DNA of 64,000 bases from Paracidovorax avenae ATCC 19860. GTDB taxonomy: Bacteria > Pseudomonadota > Gammaproteobacteria > Burkholderiales > Burkholderiaceae_C. The notes below the pieces were generated by a model that worked only from the letters and a program-made list of their open reading frames with translations, searched no databases and was not told the DNA's origin. Location: the NCBI RefSeq assembly GCF_000176855.2, contig NC_015138.1, positions 558,001 through 622,000 of the forward strand. The letters run 5' to 3'. The translations under genes were made by a program, and so were the position numbers. Of this stretch, positions 26,317-34,199 are shown piece after piece (positions within the stretch are counted from its first letter, which is position 1; the number at the start of each line of letters is the position of its first letter).

Positions 26317-26523
26317 TCAGTTGGGGGCGAGACCGGAGAGGCCTTTTCCCATGGCGCCGATGGTCTTGGCGTTCATTTCCGCCATTTCCTTCTGGAAGTT
26401 CAGCAGGGCCTGCTTGGCCATGTTGCGGGTGCTGGCGTCGGTGAGCGCCTCCTGGTTGCGCATGTTCTGCTCTTGCAGAGCGATGGAACGCTGCGTTGCT
26501 GCGTCTGCGCCGGAAATGGACAT
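26317..26523 (-). CDS. Pilin/needle-like 68-aa protein, copy 2 of 3 (variant)
   Basis: Same 68-aa protein as its two neighbours except V3I and M11Q. The DNA differs from the flanking copies at about 11 of 207 bases, all near the two ends; the central ~115 bases are the same in all three. That pattern points to gene conversion or selection on the helix. A GGAGTCACACC leader is shared with the copy at 26009. Confidence 0.6.
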   Translation of the reverse strand: MSISGADAATQRSIALQEQNMRNQEALTDASTRNMAKQALLNFQKEMAEMNAKTIGAMGKGLSGLAPN

Positions 26524-26603
26524 GGTGTGACTCCTCGGGAAAATGAATGACTGGGTGAAAAGGGATGCGATGTCGCGCCACGCCCTGCGCGGCGCCGTGG
26601 ACA

Positions 26604-26810
26604 TCAGTTGGGTGCGAGGCCGGACAGGCCCTTGCCCATTGCGCCGATGGTCTTGGCGTTCATTTCCGCCATTTCCTTCTGGAAGTTCAGCAGGGCCTGC
26701 TTGGCCATGTTGCGGGTGCTGGCGTCGGTGAGCGCCTCCTGGTTCCGCATGTTTTGCTCTTGCAGAGCGATGGAACGCATCGTTGCTGCGTCTGCGCCGG
26801 AAACGGACAT
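26604..26810 (-). CDS. Pilin/needle-like 68-aa protein, copy 1 of 3
   Basis: First of the three in transcription order. The protein is identical to copy 3. Its leader (GAGGAGTTTTCT) differs from the other two. No PIP box was seen in the 119 bases upstream, so expression presumably comes from the hrcC promoter or an unrecognised internal one. Role as in copy 3: pilus/needle subunit is the best guess from size, lack of cysteine, helix and position. Confidence 0.6.
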   Translation of the reverse strand: MSVSGADAATMRSIALQEQNMRNQEALTDASTRNMAKQALLNFQKEMAEMNAKTIGAMGKGLSGLAPN

Positions 26811-26929
26811 AGAAAACTCCTCGAGAGAATGTTGCGGTGCGAACCGCGGTTAGCGAAGACCGCACCCTGCGATCTCCATCCGGGAGGCGCGCCGGCAACG
26901 CCGCCGCGCCGTGTCTTGTGGCCTGCCCT

Positions 26930-27379
26930 TCAGTGGATGACGGGCTTCTGGGTGGCCCGGCCCAGGAAATGCAGCACCCCTTGCGCGGCCTGCCGCACCG
27001 GCTGGTCCACGCTGGTCGCCAGCACGTTGTCGATCCAGTGGCGCCAGGCGGGGTCGCCGTTGAAGAGCAGCGTGAGCGCCAGGGCGACCTTGCTCACGCC
27101 GTCTTCCGGGTGGGTCTCCACGTGGTGCAGCAGCTGGTCGTGTTCCTTGCCCCGCTGTCCGGCCATGGCCAGCACGATGTTGCGGTAGAGCAGGTAGGTG
27201 CTCGAGTCCTCGAGCGTGGCCTCGACCGCCCGGCTGATCGTGTCCGCGTCGCTGCCGACGCGGTACACGGTGCCCAGCAGGGCGACGCTCATGAGGTTGC
27301 GGTAGATCACCGGATAGGGCGCGGCCGGCGCTTCGGCGGCGGCGTACGGAGCAGCGGCGGGGTGGGGGGCGTGGATCAT
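26930..27379 (-). CDS. HrpB1-like TPR protein (149 aa)
   Basis: After an Ala/Pro/Tyr-rich leader of about 25 residues, the protein is helical with a C-terminal segment FNGDPAWRHWIDNVLATSVD that parallels the D-P-x-W segment of HrpB1 and of the protein at 34697. No signal peptide or membrane segment. It sits between the 87-aa gene (13 bases) and the pilin-like triplet. It is likely a T3SS accessory or chaperone-like TPR protein, perhaps for the pilin-like products next to it. Confidence 0.55.
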   Translation of the reverse strand: MIHAPHPAAAPYAAAEAPAAPYPVIYRNLMSVALLGTVYRVGSDADTISRAVEATLEDSSTYLLYRNIVLAMAGQRGKEHDQLLHHVETHPEDGVSKVALALTLLFNGDPAWRHWIDNVLATSVDQPVRQAAQGVLHFLGRATQKPVIH

Positions 27380-27392
27380 GGTCGTGCCTTCC

Positions 27393-27656
27393 TCACACCG
27401 CCAGCGTCGTGCCGTGCAGGGTTTCCCAGATCTTGCGGATCACGCGCTGCGAGGCCTGGAACGCATCGACCAGCTGGCCGATCAACTGGCGCTCGGCGTC
27501 GATCTCCGCCTGGATCCGCATCGCACTGCTTTCGCGGGCGACTTCGTCGAAGTAGCGGATCATGGCGCGTGCGCGGTCTCCGCTGAGGTCTTCGCTCAGG
27601 GCCTGCTCTAGGTTCTCCAGATCGCTGAAAATGGTGGATTCGATGGATGCGGTCAT
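27393..27656 (-). CDS. Small helical T3SS protein (87 aa)
   Basis: Function not recognised. Acidic N-terminal half (MTASIESTIFSDLENLEQAL) followed by helices (ARAMIRYFDEVARESSAMRI; QLIGQLVDAFQASQRVIRKI); no cysteine, signal or membrane segment. Size and position directly after hrcD (25-base gap) recall small basal-body or needle-chaperone proteins (SctE/SctG-like, or HrpD6 of Xanthomonas). It may be the partner chaperone of the 68-aa pilin-like proteins. Confidence 0.55.
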   Translation of the reverse strand: MTASIESTIFSDLENLEQALSEDLSGDRARAMIRYFDEVARESSAMRIQAEIDAERQLIGQLVDAFQASQRVIRKIWETLHGTTLAV

Positions 27657-27681
27657 GGTCTGAAAAGGTCTCTTGGGTGTG

Positions 27682-28683
27682 TTATCGGAAGGACGCCGGC
27701 TGGTCGGCCGAAGCGATCCGCGAACCGGACGTGAGCGAAAGGTGCTTCACCCCGTCCCGGGTCTGCATGTACTGCAGGCCGTCGGTTTCCATCAGCGCGC
27801 TCATGGCGGGTGGGCTGGCCGGGGGGCGCTGGGTCGCGGCCACGTCGATGCCGCGCACCAGCGGTGCCAGGTCGGTGGCCACGCGGGCGGCGTTCTGCTG
27901 CAGGGCGGCGAGGTTCGCCACCTCTCCCGTGACCGTGAACAGGCCGTTGCCGTGGTGGGCGATGCGCAGGCCAGGCTGGCCCAGTGCGTCGGAGATGCTC
28001 TGCGCGACTTCCGTCGCCGAAGCGAAGGACTGCACGATGCGGTCGCCCTGGAAGCTGGCCAGGCGCTGGCGCAGCGCGTCGGCATCGGAGGGCTGGCGCA
28101 GCAGTCCGCGCACCACCACGCCGTCGCCCTGCTGGGCCACTTCGTAGCCCGCCACGGAGGTTTCCGCCAGGGCGCGTTCCACGCGCATCTTCAGCGGCTC
28201 GGGCGGCAGCACCGAGGTCAGCGCCTTGCGTTCCGCCTGGCTCTGGCTCAGGGGCGCGACGGCGGCGCTGAGCGCTGCCGTCATGAGCGCCGTGCCGACC
28301 ACGGCGGAGGTGATGCGTGGCCACATCGACCGCCCCTTGGCGGGGGCGGCGGGCGGGGCAGCGACGACAGCGGCGGCGGGTGCCAGCCGGGCGATGATGT
28401 CCGCGTCGGCAGGCCAGGTGGCATCGGCGGGACCGGCGCACAGCACCACGTCGCCGAAGCGCCGGGGCGTGAAGTCGGCCAGGACGGCGGAGGACTGTGC
28501 CCCTGCGGATGCCGTTGCGATGTGGACCATGCCGTCGTCTCCAGCGTCGATGACCACCGGTTCGGCGGTCCAGTCGAGCAGCTGGATGTCCGCCGTGTCG
28601 TCCGCGCTGATGTGTTGGCGCGTTGGAGTCAAATCTATGCGGGCCCCGGCGTGCTGGCCGGTCAGGATACGAAGTTGCTTCAT
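27682..28683 (-). CDS. hrcD: HrcD/HrpD5 (SctD) inner-membrane ring protein
   Basis: Outer component of the inner-membrane ring linking basal body to sorting platform. The 333-aa protein has the expected layout: N-terminal cytoplasmic FHA-like domain (LRILTGQHAGARIDLTPTRQ, residues 3-22), one membrane segment (MWPRITSAVVGTALMTAALS, about 119-138), then periplasmic BON-type ring domains (AGYEVAQQGDGVVVRGLLRQ; GLRIAHHGNGLFTVTGEVAN). The start overlaps the hrcC stop as ATGA. Confidence 0.9.
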   Translation of the reverse strand: MKQLRILTGQHAGARIDLTPTRQHISADDTADIQLLDWTAEPVVIDAGDDGMVHIATASAGAQSSAVLADFTPRRFGDVVLCAGPADATWPADADIIARLAPAAAVVAAPPAAPAKGRSMWPRITSAVVGTALMTAALSAAVAPLSQSQAERKALTSVLPPEPLKMRVERALAETSVAGYEVAQQGDGVVVRGLLRQPSDADALRQRLASFQGDRIVQSFASATEVAQSISDALGQPGLRIAHHGNGLFTVTGEVANLAALQQNAARVATDLAPLVRGIDVAATQRPPASPPAMSALMETDGLQYMQTRDGVKHLSLTSGSRIASADQPASFR

Positions 28684-30731
28684 GGCTTGCGAACCTCCGG
28701 AGAGATCGAGGAAACGGTGGTCGGTGCGTCCTGCGCGAGGACGCGCGGCGTGATCAGGAACAGGCGCTCGGTGCGGCGGGTGAGGCGCTCCGTGTTGCGG
28801 AAGACCCCGCCCACGACGGGCAGCTTGGACAGGCCCGGCACCGCGTTGTCCTGCGTGTTCTCCGATTCGACGGTGATGCCGCCGATCAGCAGGCTCTCGC
28901 CTTCGCGGACATGGGCCTCGGTGCGGATCTCGGTCTTCTTGACCAGGGGGATCTGGTCCACCACGTTCGTCTCGAAGGCGCCGTCCTCGATGTAGAGGCT
29001 CAGCTTGATGTTGTTCTTGCCTTCCACCGCGGTGACCTGCGGCGTCATCTGCAGCAGCGTGCCGGCCTCGATCTGGAAGAGATTGGCCTCCAGGTTCCCG
29101 GCGACGCGCACGGTGGCCACGCGTTTCTCGCGCATCACCGCTGCCCGGTTGGCGACGCCCAGCACGGACGGCTTGGACAGGATGCGCGCCTTGCCCTGGG
29201 CTTCCAGCGCGTTCACGTTGGCCAGCAGGTGGCGGCCCGCGTCGAGCACGATGGTGCTGAGCGCGGCCGGGGTGCTCGGACCGGGCAGGTTGGTGGCGAT
29301 GCTGCTCGTGCCGGCGCGCAACGACCAGTTCACGCCCAGCGCATCCACGCTGTCGGAGTTGACTTCGATGATCGTGGCCTCGAGCTCGACGAGCTGCGGC
29401 TTCTGGTCCAGGCGGCGGATCAGCGATTCGTATTCGTCCATCCGGTCGGCCCGGCCGTACACGACGACGGAGTTCGTGCCCTCGTCGGCCTCGAACCGGG
29501 GCGGTGCCTCCTCGGCCTTGTCCGCGGCGGTGGCGGTGGGCAGGGACACGGGCTCGGGCGGACGCATGCCTTCGGAGGGGTTGGCGCGCGGCAGCGGCGG
29601 CAGGAACTGGTTGGCCGCGGGCACGGGCACGTAGGCGCTCATCTTGCGGCGCGTCTGCTGCTGGATCTTCTCGATCACCTCGGCGCTCGTCGCCTTGGAC
29701 GTCGCCAGGCCTTCACCGTCATCCTTGCTGTAGAGCTTGCGCAGCGTCGTCGCCACGCCGGGCACCACGGAGTCGCCCATCGAGCGGTCGCTGGCGGAGG
29801 CGAACTGCAGGGAGAAGACGCGCACCGTGCGCTCGGCGCTGGCCGTGACGCCTGCATCCAGGGCCTCCAGCGCGGAGCTGACCAGTTCCACGTGCCGGGG
29901 CGGGCCGGACACATAGATCGTGCTGCTGGCCGCGTCGAAGCGGATGGGGTAGCGCTTGTCACCCACGTCCAGGGACTGCAGCATGGCCGTGAGCTGGTCG
30001 CGGCTGAATCCCTTGATGCGGAACATGCGGCTCTGGATGGACTTGCCCGGGTAGAAATACAGCGCCGAGCCGTCGTGGTACCAGAGCATGTTGTAGGCGC
30101 GCGCCACGCTGTCGAGGAACTCCCGGGGCCTCGCGTCGAAGTTCGCGTTGACGATGCCGTCCAGCCCGTCCGCCACCACGGCGGGGATGCCCTGGCTGGC
30201 GGCGAAATCCTGCAGCACGTCCGTCAGGCGCTTGTTCTCGGCGCGGTACACGAAGCGGCCGCGGTTGAGGGTGTCGGAAGCCCGCGAGGCAGGCACGAGT
30301 GTTTCCAGTGCCCGGGCGGCAGGGATGCTCGGTATCGCCACGGGCGCCGTGGCGGGCGGGACGGGAGCGTTGGCGGCGGCTGCGCCGACGGCGCCTGCCG
30401 AGAAGGTCGCCGCTGCCAGCGCGTGGTAGGAGGTGTGCTTGCGCGGCGAGGCCTTCTGCAGCGTGTTGCTGCGCTGGGCCGGGGCGGGCGCGGCGGCCGG
30501 GCTGGAGGGCGCTGCGTCCGTGCCGGCCGTGGCCAGCTCCGCGGCGGGCACCGCCAGGGCGGCGCCGGCGCCCGCCGAGGGCAGGCTGGAGAGGCTGGCG
30601 CTCAGCCGCAGCGAGGAGGCCTGGGCGGCGGGCAGGCCGGCCATGCCCAGCGCGAGCACCGCGCCGGCCAGCACGCTGCCGGCCATGCCGGTGGCTGCAT
30701 GCCGTGGTCGGGGGGCGGAAATTTTGGGCAT
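28680..30731 (-). CDS. hrcC: HrcC (SctC) outer-membrane secretin
   Basis: Forms the outer-membrane pore of the T3SS. The 683-aa product has a signal-like N-terminus (AGSVLAGAVLALGMAGLPAA), then an unusually long Ala/Pro-rich low-complexity stretch (about residues 35-140). Secretin N-domains follow (FDARPREFLDSVARAYNMLW; YPIRFDAASSTIYVSGPPRH; TNSVVVYGRADRMDEYESLI). The C-terminal secretin core includes VELEATIIEVNSDSVDALGV and VPGLSKLPVVGGVFRNT. It is the first gene of the second hrc operon, 32 nt from the transcription start predicted by the PIP promoter at 30770-30831. Confidence 0.96.
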   Translation of the reverse strand: MPKISAPRPRHAATGMAGSVLAGAVLALGMAGLPAAQASSLRLSASLSSLPSAGAGAALAVPAAELATAGTDAAPSSPAAAPAPAQRSNTLQKASPRKHTSYHALAAATFSAGAVGAAAANAPVPPATAPVAIPSIPAARALETLVPASRASDTLNRGRFVYRAENKRLTDVLQDFAASQGIPAVVADGLDGIVNANFDARPREFLDSVARAYNMLWYHDGSALYFYPGKSIQSRMFRIKGFSRDQLTAMLQSLDVGDKRYPIRFDAASSTIYVSGPPRHVELVSSALEALDAGVTASAERTVRVFSLQFASASDRSMGDSVVPGVATTLRKLYSKDDGEGLATSKATSAEVIEKIQQQTRRKMSAYVPVPAANQFLPPLPRANPSEGMRPPEPVSLPTATAADKAEEAPPRFEADEGTNSVVVYGRADRMDEYESLIRRLDQKPQLVELEATIIEVNSDSVDALGVNWSLRAGTSSIATNLPGPSTPAALSTIVLDAGRHLLANVNALEAQGKARILSKPSVLGVANRAAVMREKRVATVRVAGNLEANLFQIEAGTLLQMTPQVTAVEGKNNIKLSLYIEDGAFETNVVDQIPLVKKTEIRTEAHVREGESLLIGGITVESENTQDNAVPGLSKLPVVGGVFRNTERLTRRTERLFLITPRVLAQDAPTTVSSISPEVRKP

Positions 30732-30769
30732 CACTGGAGCGCTCCGTTCGGTGTCTTCGTGTGGGGGAC

Positions 30770-30831
30770 AGCTTAGGAGCCGGTGCCGGGCGGAGTGCGC
30801 GGGGATGCGAAGCCGCGCGACGGCTTGCGAA
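30770..30831 (-). promoter_or_regulatory. Perfect PIP/hrpII box and -10 for the hrcC operon
   Basis: On the minus strand: TTCGC (30831-30827), 15 bases, TTCGC (30811-30807), 31 bases, then TAAGCT at 30775-30770. The predicted start of transcription near 30763 gives a 32-nt leader to hrcC. It should drive everything down to hrcN at 21195. Confidence 0.85.
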
Positions 30832-30865
30832 GCCCCTCCGCAGAGCGCGCCGCGCGGCAGGTTCC

Positions 30866-30927
30866 TTCGCCTTTCGGGCCATCGCTTCGAGCCTGGGGCC
30901 GCTGACGGCGGGGTGTCCGTTTGCAAT
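30866..30927 (+). promoter_or_regulatory. One-mismatch PIP box, candidate promoter of the methyltransferase operon
   Basis: TTCGC at 30866-30870, 15 bases, TTCGA at 30886-30890 (last base A instead of C/G/T), 31 bases, then TGCAAT at 30922-30927, one base off YANNRT. It stands 34 bases from the divergent hrcC box, almost the same back-to-back spacing as at hrcU/hrpB7 (35 bases). That geometry supports an otherwise weak site. Confidence 0.5.
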
Positions 30928-31041
30928 GGCGATGCGGGCACTGCCGCGCGCCGGATATCGCCCGCGCGCAGGCCATGCCCTTCGATTGCGCTCCCGGACC
31001 GCCGCACGGCCCCGGGCACTCTCCCTCAGAAAGGAACGACG

Positions 31042-32541
31042 ATGTCACTCCCCCGCACCGCGGCGAACGAACTGGTCTATACCCACGGCTATTACGAGAT
31101 CCTGTCCCCCGGCGTGATCGCCGCCGCGCTGGAATCGCGCGGGCAGCGCGCTCCCGACCTGCAGGATCCGCTGTGCTATTTCGAGCTGGGCATGGGTTTC
31201 GGGGTTTCGCTGCTCGCCCATGCGGCCAGCTTTCCGCACATGCGCTTTTTCGGCAACGACTTCAATCCCGCCCACGTGACCTATGCGCGGGAACTGGCCC
31301 GCGACGCGGGGCTGTCGAATGTCGAGGTGTTCGAGGACGGGTTCGAGGAGCTGCCCGACCGCGACCTGCCGATGATGGACTGCATCGTGATGCACGGCGT
31401 GTACTCCTGGGTGTCCCCGGCGCTGCGGCAGGCGATCGTGCGCTTCATCGAGCGCCGCCTCAAGCCCGGCGGCGTGGTCTATGTGAGCTACAACACCCTG
31501 CCCGGCTGGGCCCCGCTGCTGCCGCTGCGCGAGCTGTTCCACCTGCATGCCTCGCGCGTGGCCGATCCGGGGTCGGACGCTGCCGGGCAGCTGCAGGGGG
31601 CGCTGGACTTCATCGGCCGGCTCGCGGCCTGCGAGGGCGGCTACGTGCAGGCCCATCCGGCAGTGGCCGAGCGCCTGCGGCACGCGCAGGTGGAAGGGCC
31701 GAACTACGCGCTGCACGAGTACGTGGGGCCGGACTCGCACCCGCTGTACTTCCACCAGGTGGCTGCGGAATTCGAGTCGGCCGGATTGTCGTTCGCCGCG
31801 CCGGCCCTGCTGGCCGAACAGGTGGATGCCGCCTGCGTGCCGGAGGAACTGGCCGCGCTGCTGGAATCGACCCTCGACCCCGTGCTGCGCGAAACACTGC
31901 GCGACTACGGCCTCAACCGCGCCTTCCGCCGGGACCTGTTCGTGCGCGGGGGGCAGGCGCTGGCGCCCGCCGAGCAGGTCGCGCGCATGCTGGAGCGCGA
32001 GTGGCTGCTGGCCGCGCCGCGCGACGCCTTGCCGCAGTGCGCGGCCCTGCGGCTGGTCGGCCAGTGGCTCGGCGAGGCGGCCTGCGCCGATCTGCTCGAT
32101 GCGCTGGGCGAAGGGCCGGTGCGCCTGCGGGACCTGGCGGCCAGGCCGCAGCAGGCCCGCCTGCCCGCGCAGTCCATCCACGAGGCGCTGCTGCTGCTGT
32201 CCAGCAGCGGCGTGGTGATGCCGGCGCTGCCTGCCGCCCTGCGGGCCACGGCACGTGCGTCGGTGCAGGGTTTCAACACCGCCGTCCTGCAGCGCGGCGG
32301 CGCGGACGGCACGCGCCACCTCGTGTGCGGCGCCTCCGGGCTCGCGACCGAATGGACGCCCGCCGCGTTGCGGCAGATCCGCGCCGCGCAGAGCCATGCC
32401 GGCGACCCGGATGCCATCGCGCGCGCCGTGGCCGAATCGCTGGGCGGCGACGGCGTGCTGGACGCCGCCGAACTCGCGGAAAGCGCCCGGCAGTACCTCG
32501 CGCAGCGCGCCCCTCTGCTGCGCCGGCTGGAGGTGGTGTGA
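31042..32541 (+). CDS. SAM-dependent methyltransferase with methyltransferase-regulatory domain
   Basis: 499-aa protein. Residues about 40-170 form a class I methyltransferase fold: motif I LCYFELGMGFGVSLLAHAA, the acidic loop FFGNDFNPAHVTYARE, and post-motif MMDCIVMHGVYSWVSP. The segment KPGGVVYVSYNTLPGW is typical of proteins carrying a 'methyltransferase regulatory' domain, which covers about residues 210-310. The C-terminal third is helical. AAGGA lies upstream of ATG 31042. It overlaps the lytic transglycosylase gene by one base and is divergent from hrcC. The substrate is unknown; T3SS protein, flagellin or small-molecule methylation are all possible. It is not a standard hrp gene. Confidence 0.82.
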   Translation: MSLPRTAANELVYTHGYYEILSPGVIAAALESRGQRAPDLQDPLCYFELGMGFGVSLLAHAASFPHMRFFGNDFNPAHVTYARELARDAGLSNVEVFEDGFEELPDRDLPMMDCIVMHGVYSWVSPALRQAIVRFIERRLKPGGVVYVSYNTLPGWAPLLPLRELFHLHASRVADPGSDAAGQLQGALDFIGRLAACEGGYVQAHPAVAERLRHAQVEGPNYALHEYVGPDSHPLYFHQVAAEFESAGLSFAAPALLAEQVDAACVPEELAALLESTLDPVLRETLRDYGLNRAFRRDLFVRGGQALAPAEQVARMLEREWLLAAPRDALPQCAALRLVGQWLGEAACADLLDALGEGPVRLRDLAARPQQARLPAQSIHEALLLLSSSGVVMPALPAALRATARASVQGFNTAVLQRGGADGTRHLVCGASGLATEWTPAALRQIRAAQSHAGDPDAIARAVAESLGGDGVLDAAELAESARQYLAQRAPLLRRLEVV

Positions 32542-33311
32542 TGGCGCGGCCTGCTTCCCGGATACGGGCCGCCCGCCGCATGCTGGCCGGCCTGTTCGCC
32601 CTGTCGGCCGGCGCGGCCATGGCGGCGGGCGCCTACGATTGCCGGCTGCCCGGCGGCGCGGCCCTGCTCGTGGTGGGTGCGGACATCGCGCAGCGCTTTC
32701 CCTCCATCGGCAGTTCGTGCAACGCAGCCGCCTGGACTCCTGCGCGCGACGTCGCGCTGCCCGGCTGGCCCGATACCTCGGCGATCGCTGCCGCGCGCGT
32801 GATCCATGCGCCGGCGCCCCGCGACATCTATGCACCCACGGCCGGCGCCGCGCTGCCGGGCATGCGCTGGCCGGAAGGCGGAGCGCGGCGCGGGCCCGGC
32901 ATCAGCCCCCGGGCCGAAGCGCTGTCGCCGATCATCGAGTCCGCGGCGCAGCGCCACGCCATCGATCCCCACCTGGTGCGCGCGGTCATCCAGGTCGAGT
33001 CCGGCTATTCACCCCGCGCGCGGTCGCCCAAGGGTGCGATGGGCCTGATGCAGCTCATGCCTGCCACGGCCGCACGGTTCGGGGCCGCCTCCGAGGACGA
33101 CATCCTCAGCCCCGCGGTGAATGTCGATGTGGGCGTGCGCTACCTCCGGTTCCTGGCCGACCGCTTCGGCGGCCGCACCGACCTCGTGCTGGCCGCCTAC
33201 AACGCGGGAGAGGGCGCGGTCATCCGCCACGGATACCGCGTGCCGCCCTACCGCGAGACCCAGGACTACGTGCGCAAGGTCCTGGATCTGTATCCGCTGG
33301 CGAAACGCTAG
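32541..33311 (+). CDS. Hpa2/IpgF-type lytic transglycosylase
   Basis: Cuts peptidoglycan so that the T3SS can span the cell wall. The 256-aa protein has an N-terminal signal peptide (RMLAGLFALSAGAAMAAGAY), a ~85-residue linker, then an SLT domain from about residue 130: IDPHLVRAVIQVESGYSPRA (catalytic Glu in QVES), SPKGAMGLMQLMPATAARFG and LVLAAYNAGEGAVIRHG. Hpa2 and related enzymes occur in hrp islands. Start ATG 32541 overlaps the methyltransferase stop (TGATG), so the two are translationally coupled. Confidence 0.92.
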   Translation: MARPASRIRAARRMLAGLFALSAGAAMAAGAYDCRLPGGAALLVVGADIAQRFPSIGSSCNAAAWTPARDVALPGWPDTSAIAAARVIHAPAPRDIYAPTAGAALPGMRWPEGGARRGPGISPRAEALSPIIESAAQRHAIDPHLVRAVIQVESGYSPRARSPKGAMGLMQLMPATAARFGAASEDDILSPAVNVDVGVRYLRFLADRFGGRTDLVLAAYNAGEGAVIRHGYRVPPYRETQDYVRKVLDLYPLAKR

Positions 33312-33323
33312 GTAGAACAACAA

Positions 33324-33347
33324 AAGGCGGACCGACCGGTCCGCCTT
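33324..33347 (-). terminator. Perfect hairpin terminator between convergent operons
   Basis: 10-bp perfect stem AAGGCGGACC / GGTCCGCCTT with a GACC loop. On the minus strand it is followed by TTTTGTTGTT, so it mainly ends the operon coming from 36868. It also lies 12 bases after the lytic transglycosylase stop and may act in both directions. Confidence 0.85.
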
Positions 33348-33386
33348 CATGCGGCGTCGCTGCCGCAAGGGTCGTGTTCGCCGCGC

Positions 33387-34199
33387 CTACTGCAGGAAGC
33401 CCTGGAAGCCGGCGATCTGCTTTTCCGCAGGCCCGGCCACCGGCGCCAGCGCATCCGGCAGGGGCAGGTCGGACAGCAGCCATTGCACCAGTGTCCGGAC
33501 CCCGAGCCGCGATGCCAGGGTGCCGGCATCCTGCGACAGCGTCGCGCCCCGGTCGCCCAGATCCTGCTGCGCGAGCGCGCGGGCAGCCTCCAGCAGCAGT
33601 CCCAGGCGGTCTCCGTCCGCGCCGGCCGGCCCGGTGTCCGGCAGCATGTCCAGGCGCCGTGCCGCCCGGGGAATCTCCGCCAGGCGGACCAGCCCCGCGA
33701 TCAGCGCGGGTGCCGGCCGGGCGTTGTGGAAACCCCGCTGCGCATCCACCACCAGCCAGTCATGCTCCACGTCGATGTCCACGAGGCGGGGCAGGGGCGC
33801 CGTGCCGTCATCCGCATGGCCGGTCAGGCGCTGGAAGTCGGCGGTGCTGGCGAACACGTGGGTCAGCCGCCCTTCGACCAGCATGCGCAGCGTGTGGTTG
33901 GCCGCCATGCCGTGGCTGGCCCCGGCCATCGATTCCAGCCGGATCAGCAGGCCGTGCATGGCCATGTGCAGCAGCGCCAGCGAATTCATGCCGCAGGAGA
34001 AGCGCAATTGCGAGGACACCCACAGGCCCGAGGCCTGGGGAAAGCCTTCGTCCAGCAGCAAGGGCGGCTCCACGAGCGAGACCAGGCGCAATTGCACGCC
34101 GGGCCGGCCCCCGCAGGACACGAGCCGGTTGGCGCCGGAGCGCCAGGCCGCCGGAATGGCGGACGGCTGGGGAGACGAGGTCAGTGTGGGTGCATGCAT
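33387..34199 (-). CDS. Unknown 270-aa protein, last gene of the translocator-candidate operon
   Basis: Function not recognised. Soluble, Leu/Ala-rich, no signal. Segments include LRLVSLVEPPLLLDEGFPQA, SQLRFSCGMNSLALLHMAMH and LPRLVDIDVEHDWLVVDAQR. It begins at ATG 34199, overlapping the GNAT gene by 19 bp, so the two are probably translated together. The terminator at 33324 follows. Context suggests a T3SS-associated cytosolic helper or a partner of the GNAT enzyme. Confidence 0.6.
   Translation of the reverse strand: MHAPTLTSSPQPSAIPAAWRSGANRLVSCGGRPGVQLRLVSLVEPPLLLDEGFPQASGLWVSSQLRFSCGMNSLALLHMAMHGLLIRLESMAGASHGMAANHTLRMLVEGRLTHVFASTADFQRLTGHADDGTAPLPRLVDIDVEHDWLVVDAQRGFHNARPAPALIAGLVRLAEIPRAARRLDMLPDTGPAGADGDRLGLLLEAARALAQQDLGDRGATLSQDAGTLASRLGVRTLVQWLLSDLPLPDALAPVAGPAEKQIAGFQGFLQ

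Larger units (their letters stand above)
26009..26810. repeat. Tandem triplication of a 207-bp gene
   Basis: Three direct copies at 26009-26215, 26317-26523 and 26604-26810, separated by 101 and 80 bases. Outer copies differ at two bases, the middle copy at about eleven (eye counts). Spacers are mostly unrelated beyond a short shared leader, so this is gene amplification with divergence of the spacers and homogenised coding cores. Confidence 0.9.

Noticed and set aside
26009..26810. CRISPR array suggested by regularly repeated sequence
   Set aside because: The repeats are 207-bp coding units with open frames and start/stop codons, not short repeats with unique spacers; no cas genes.
26811..26880. 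Two GCGAA elements upstream of the pilin-like genes as a PIP box
   Set aside because: They are 9 bases apart instead of 15 and no -10 follows at the right distance.
30433..31041. Upstream in-frame extension of the methyltransferase gene
   Set aside because: It is antisense to hrcC and contains the PIP promoter region; AAGGA sits before ATG 31042.
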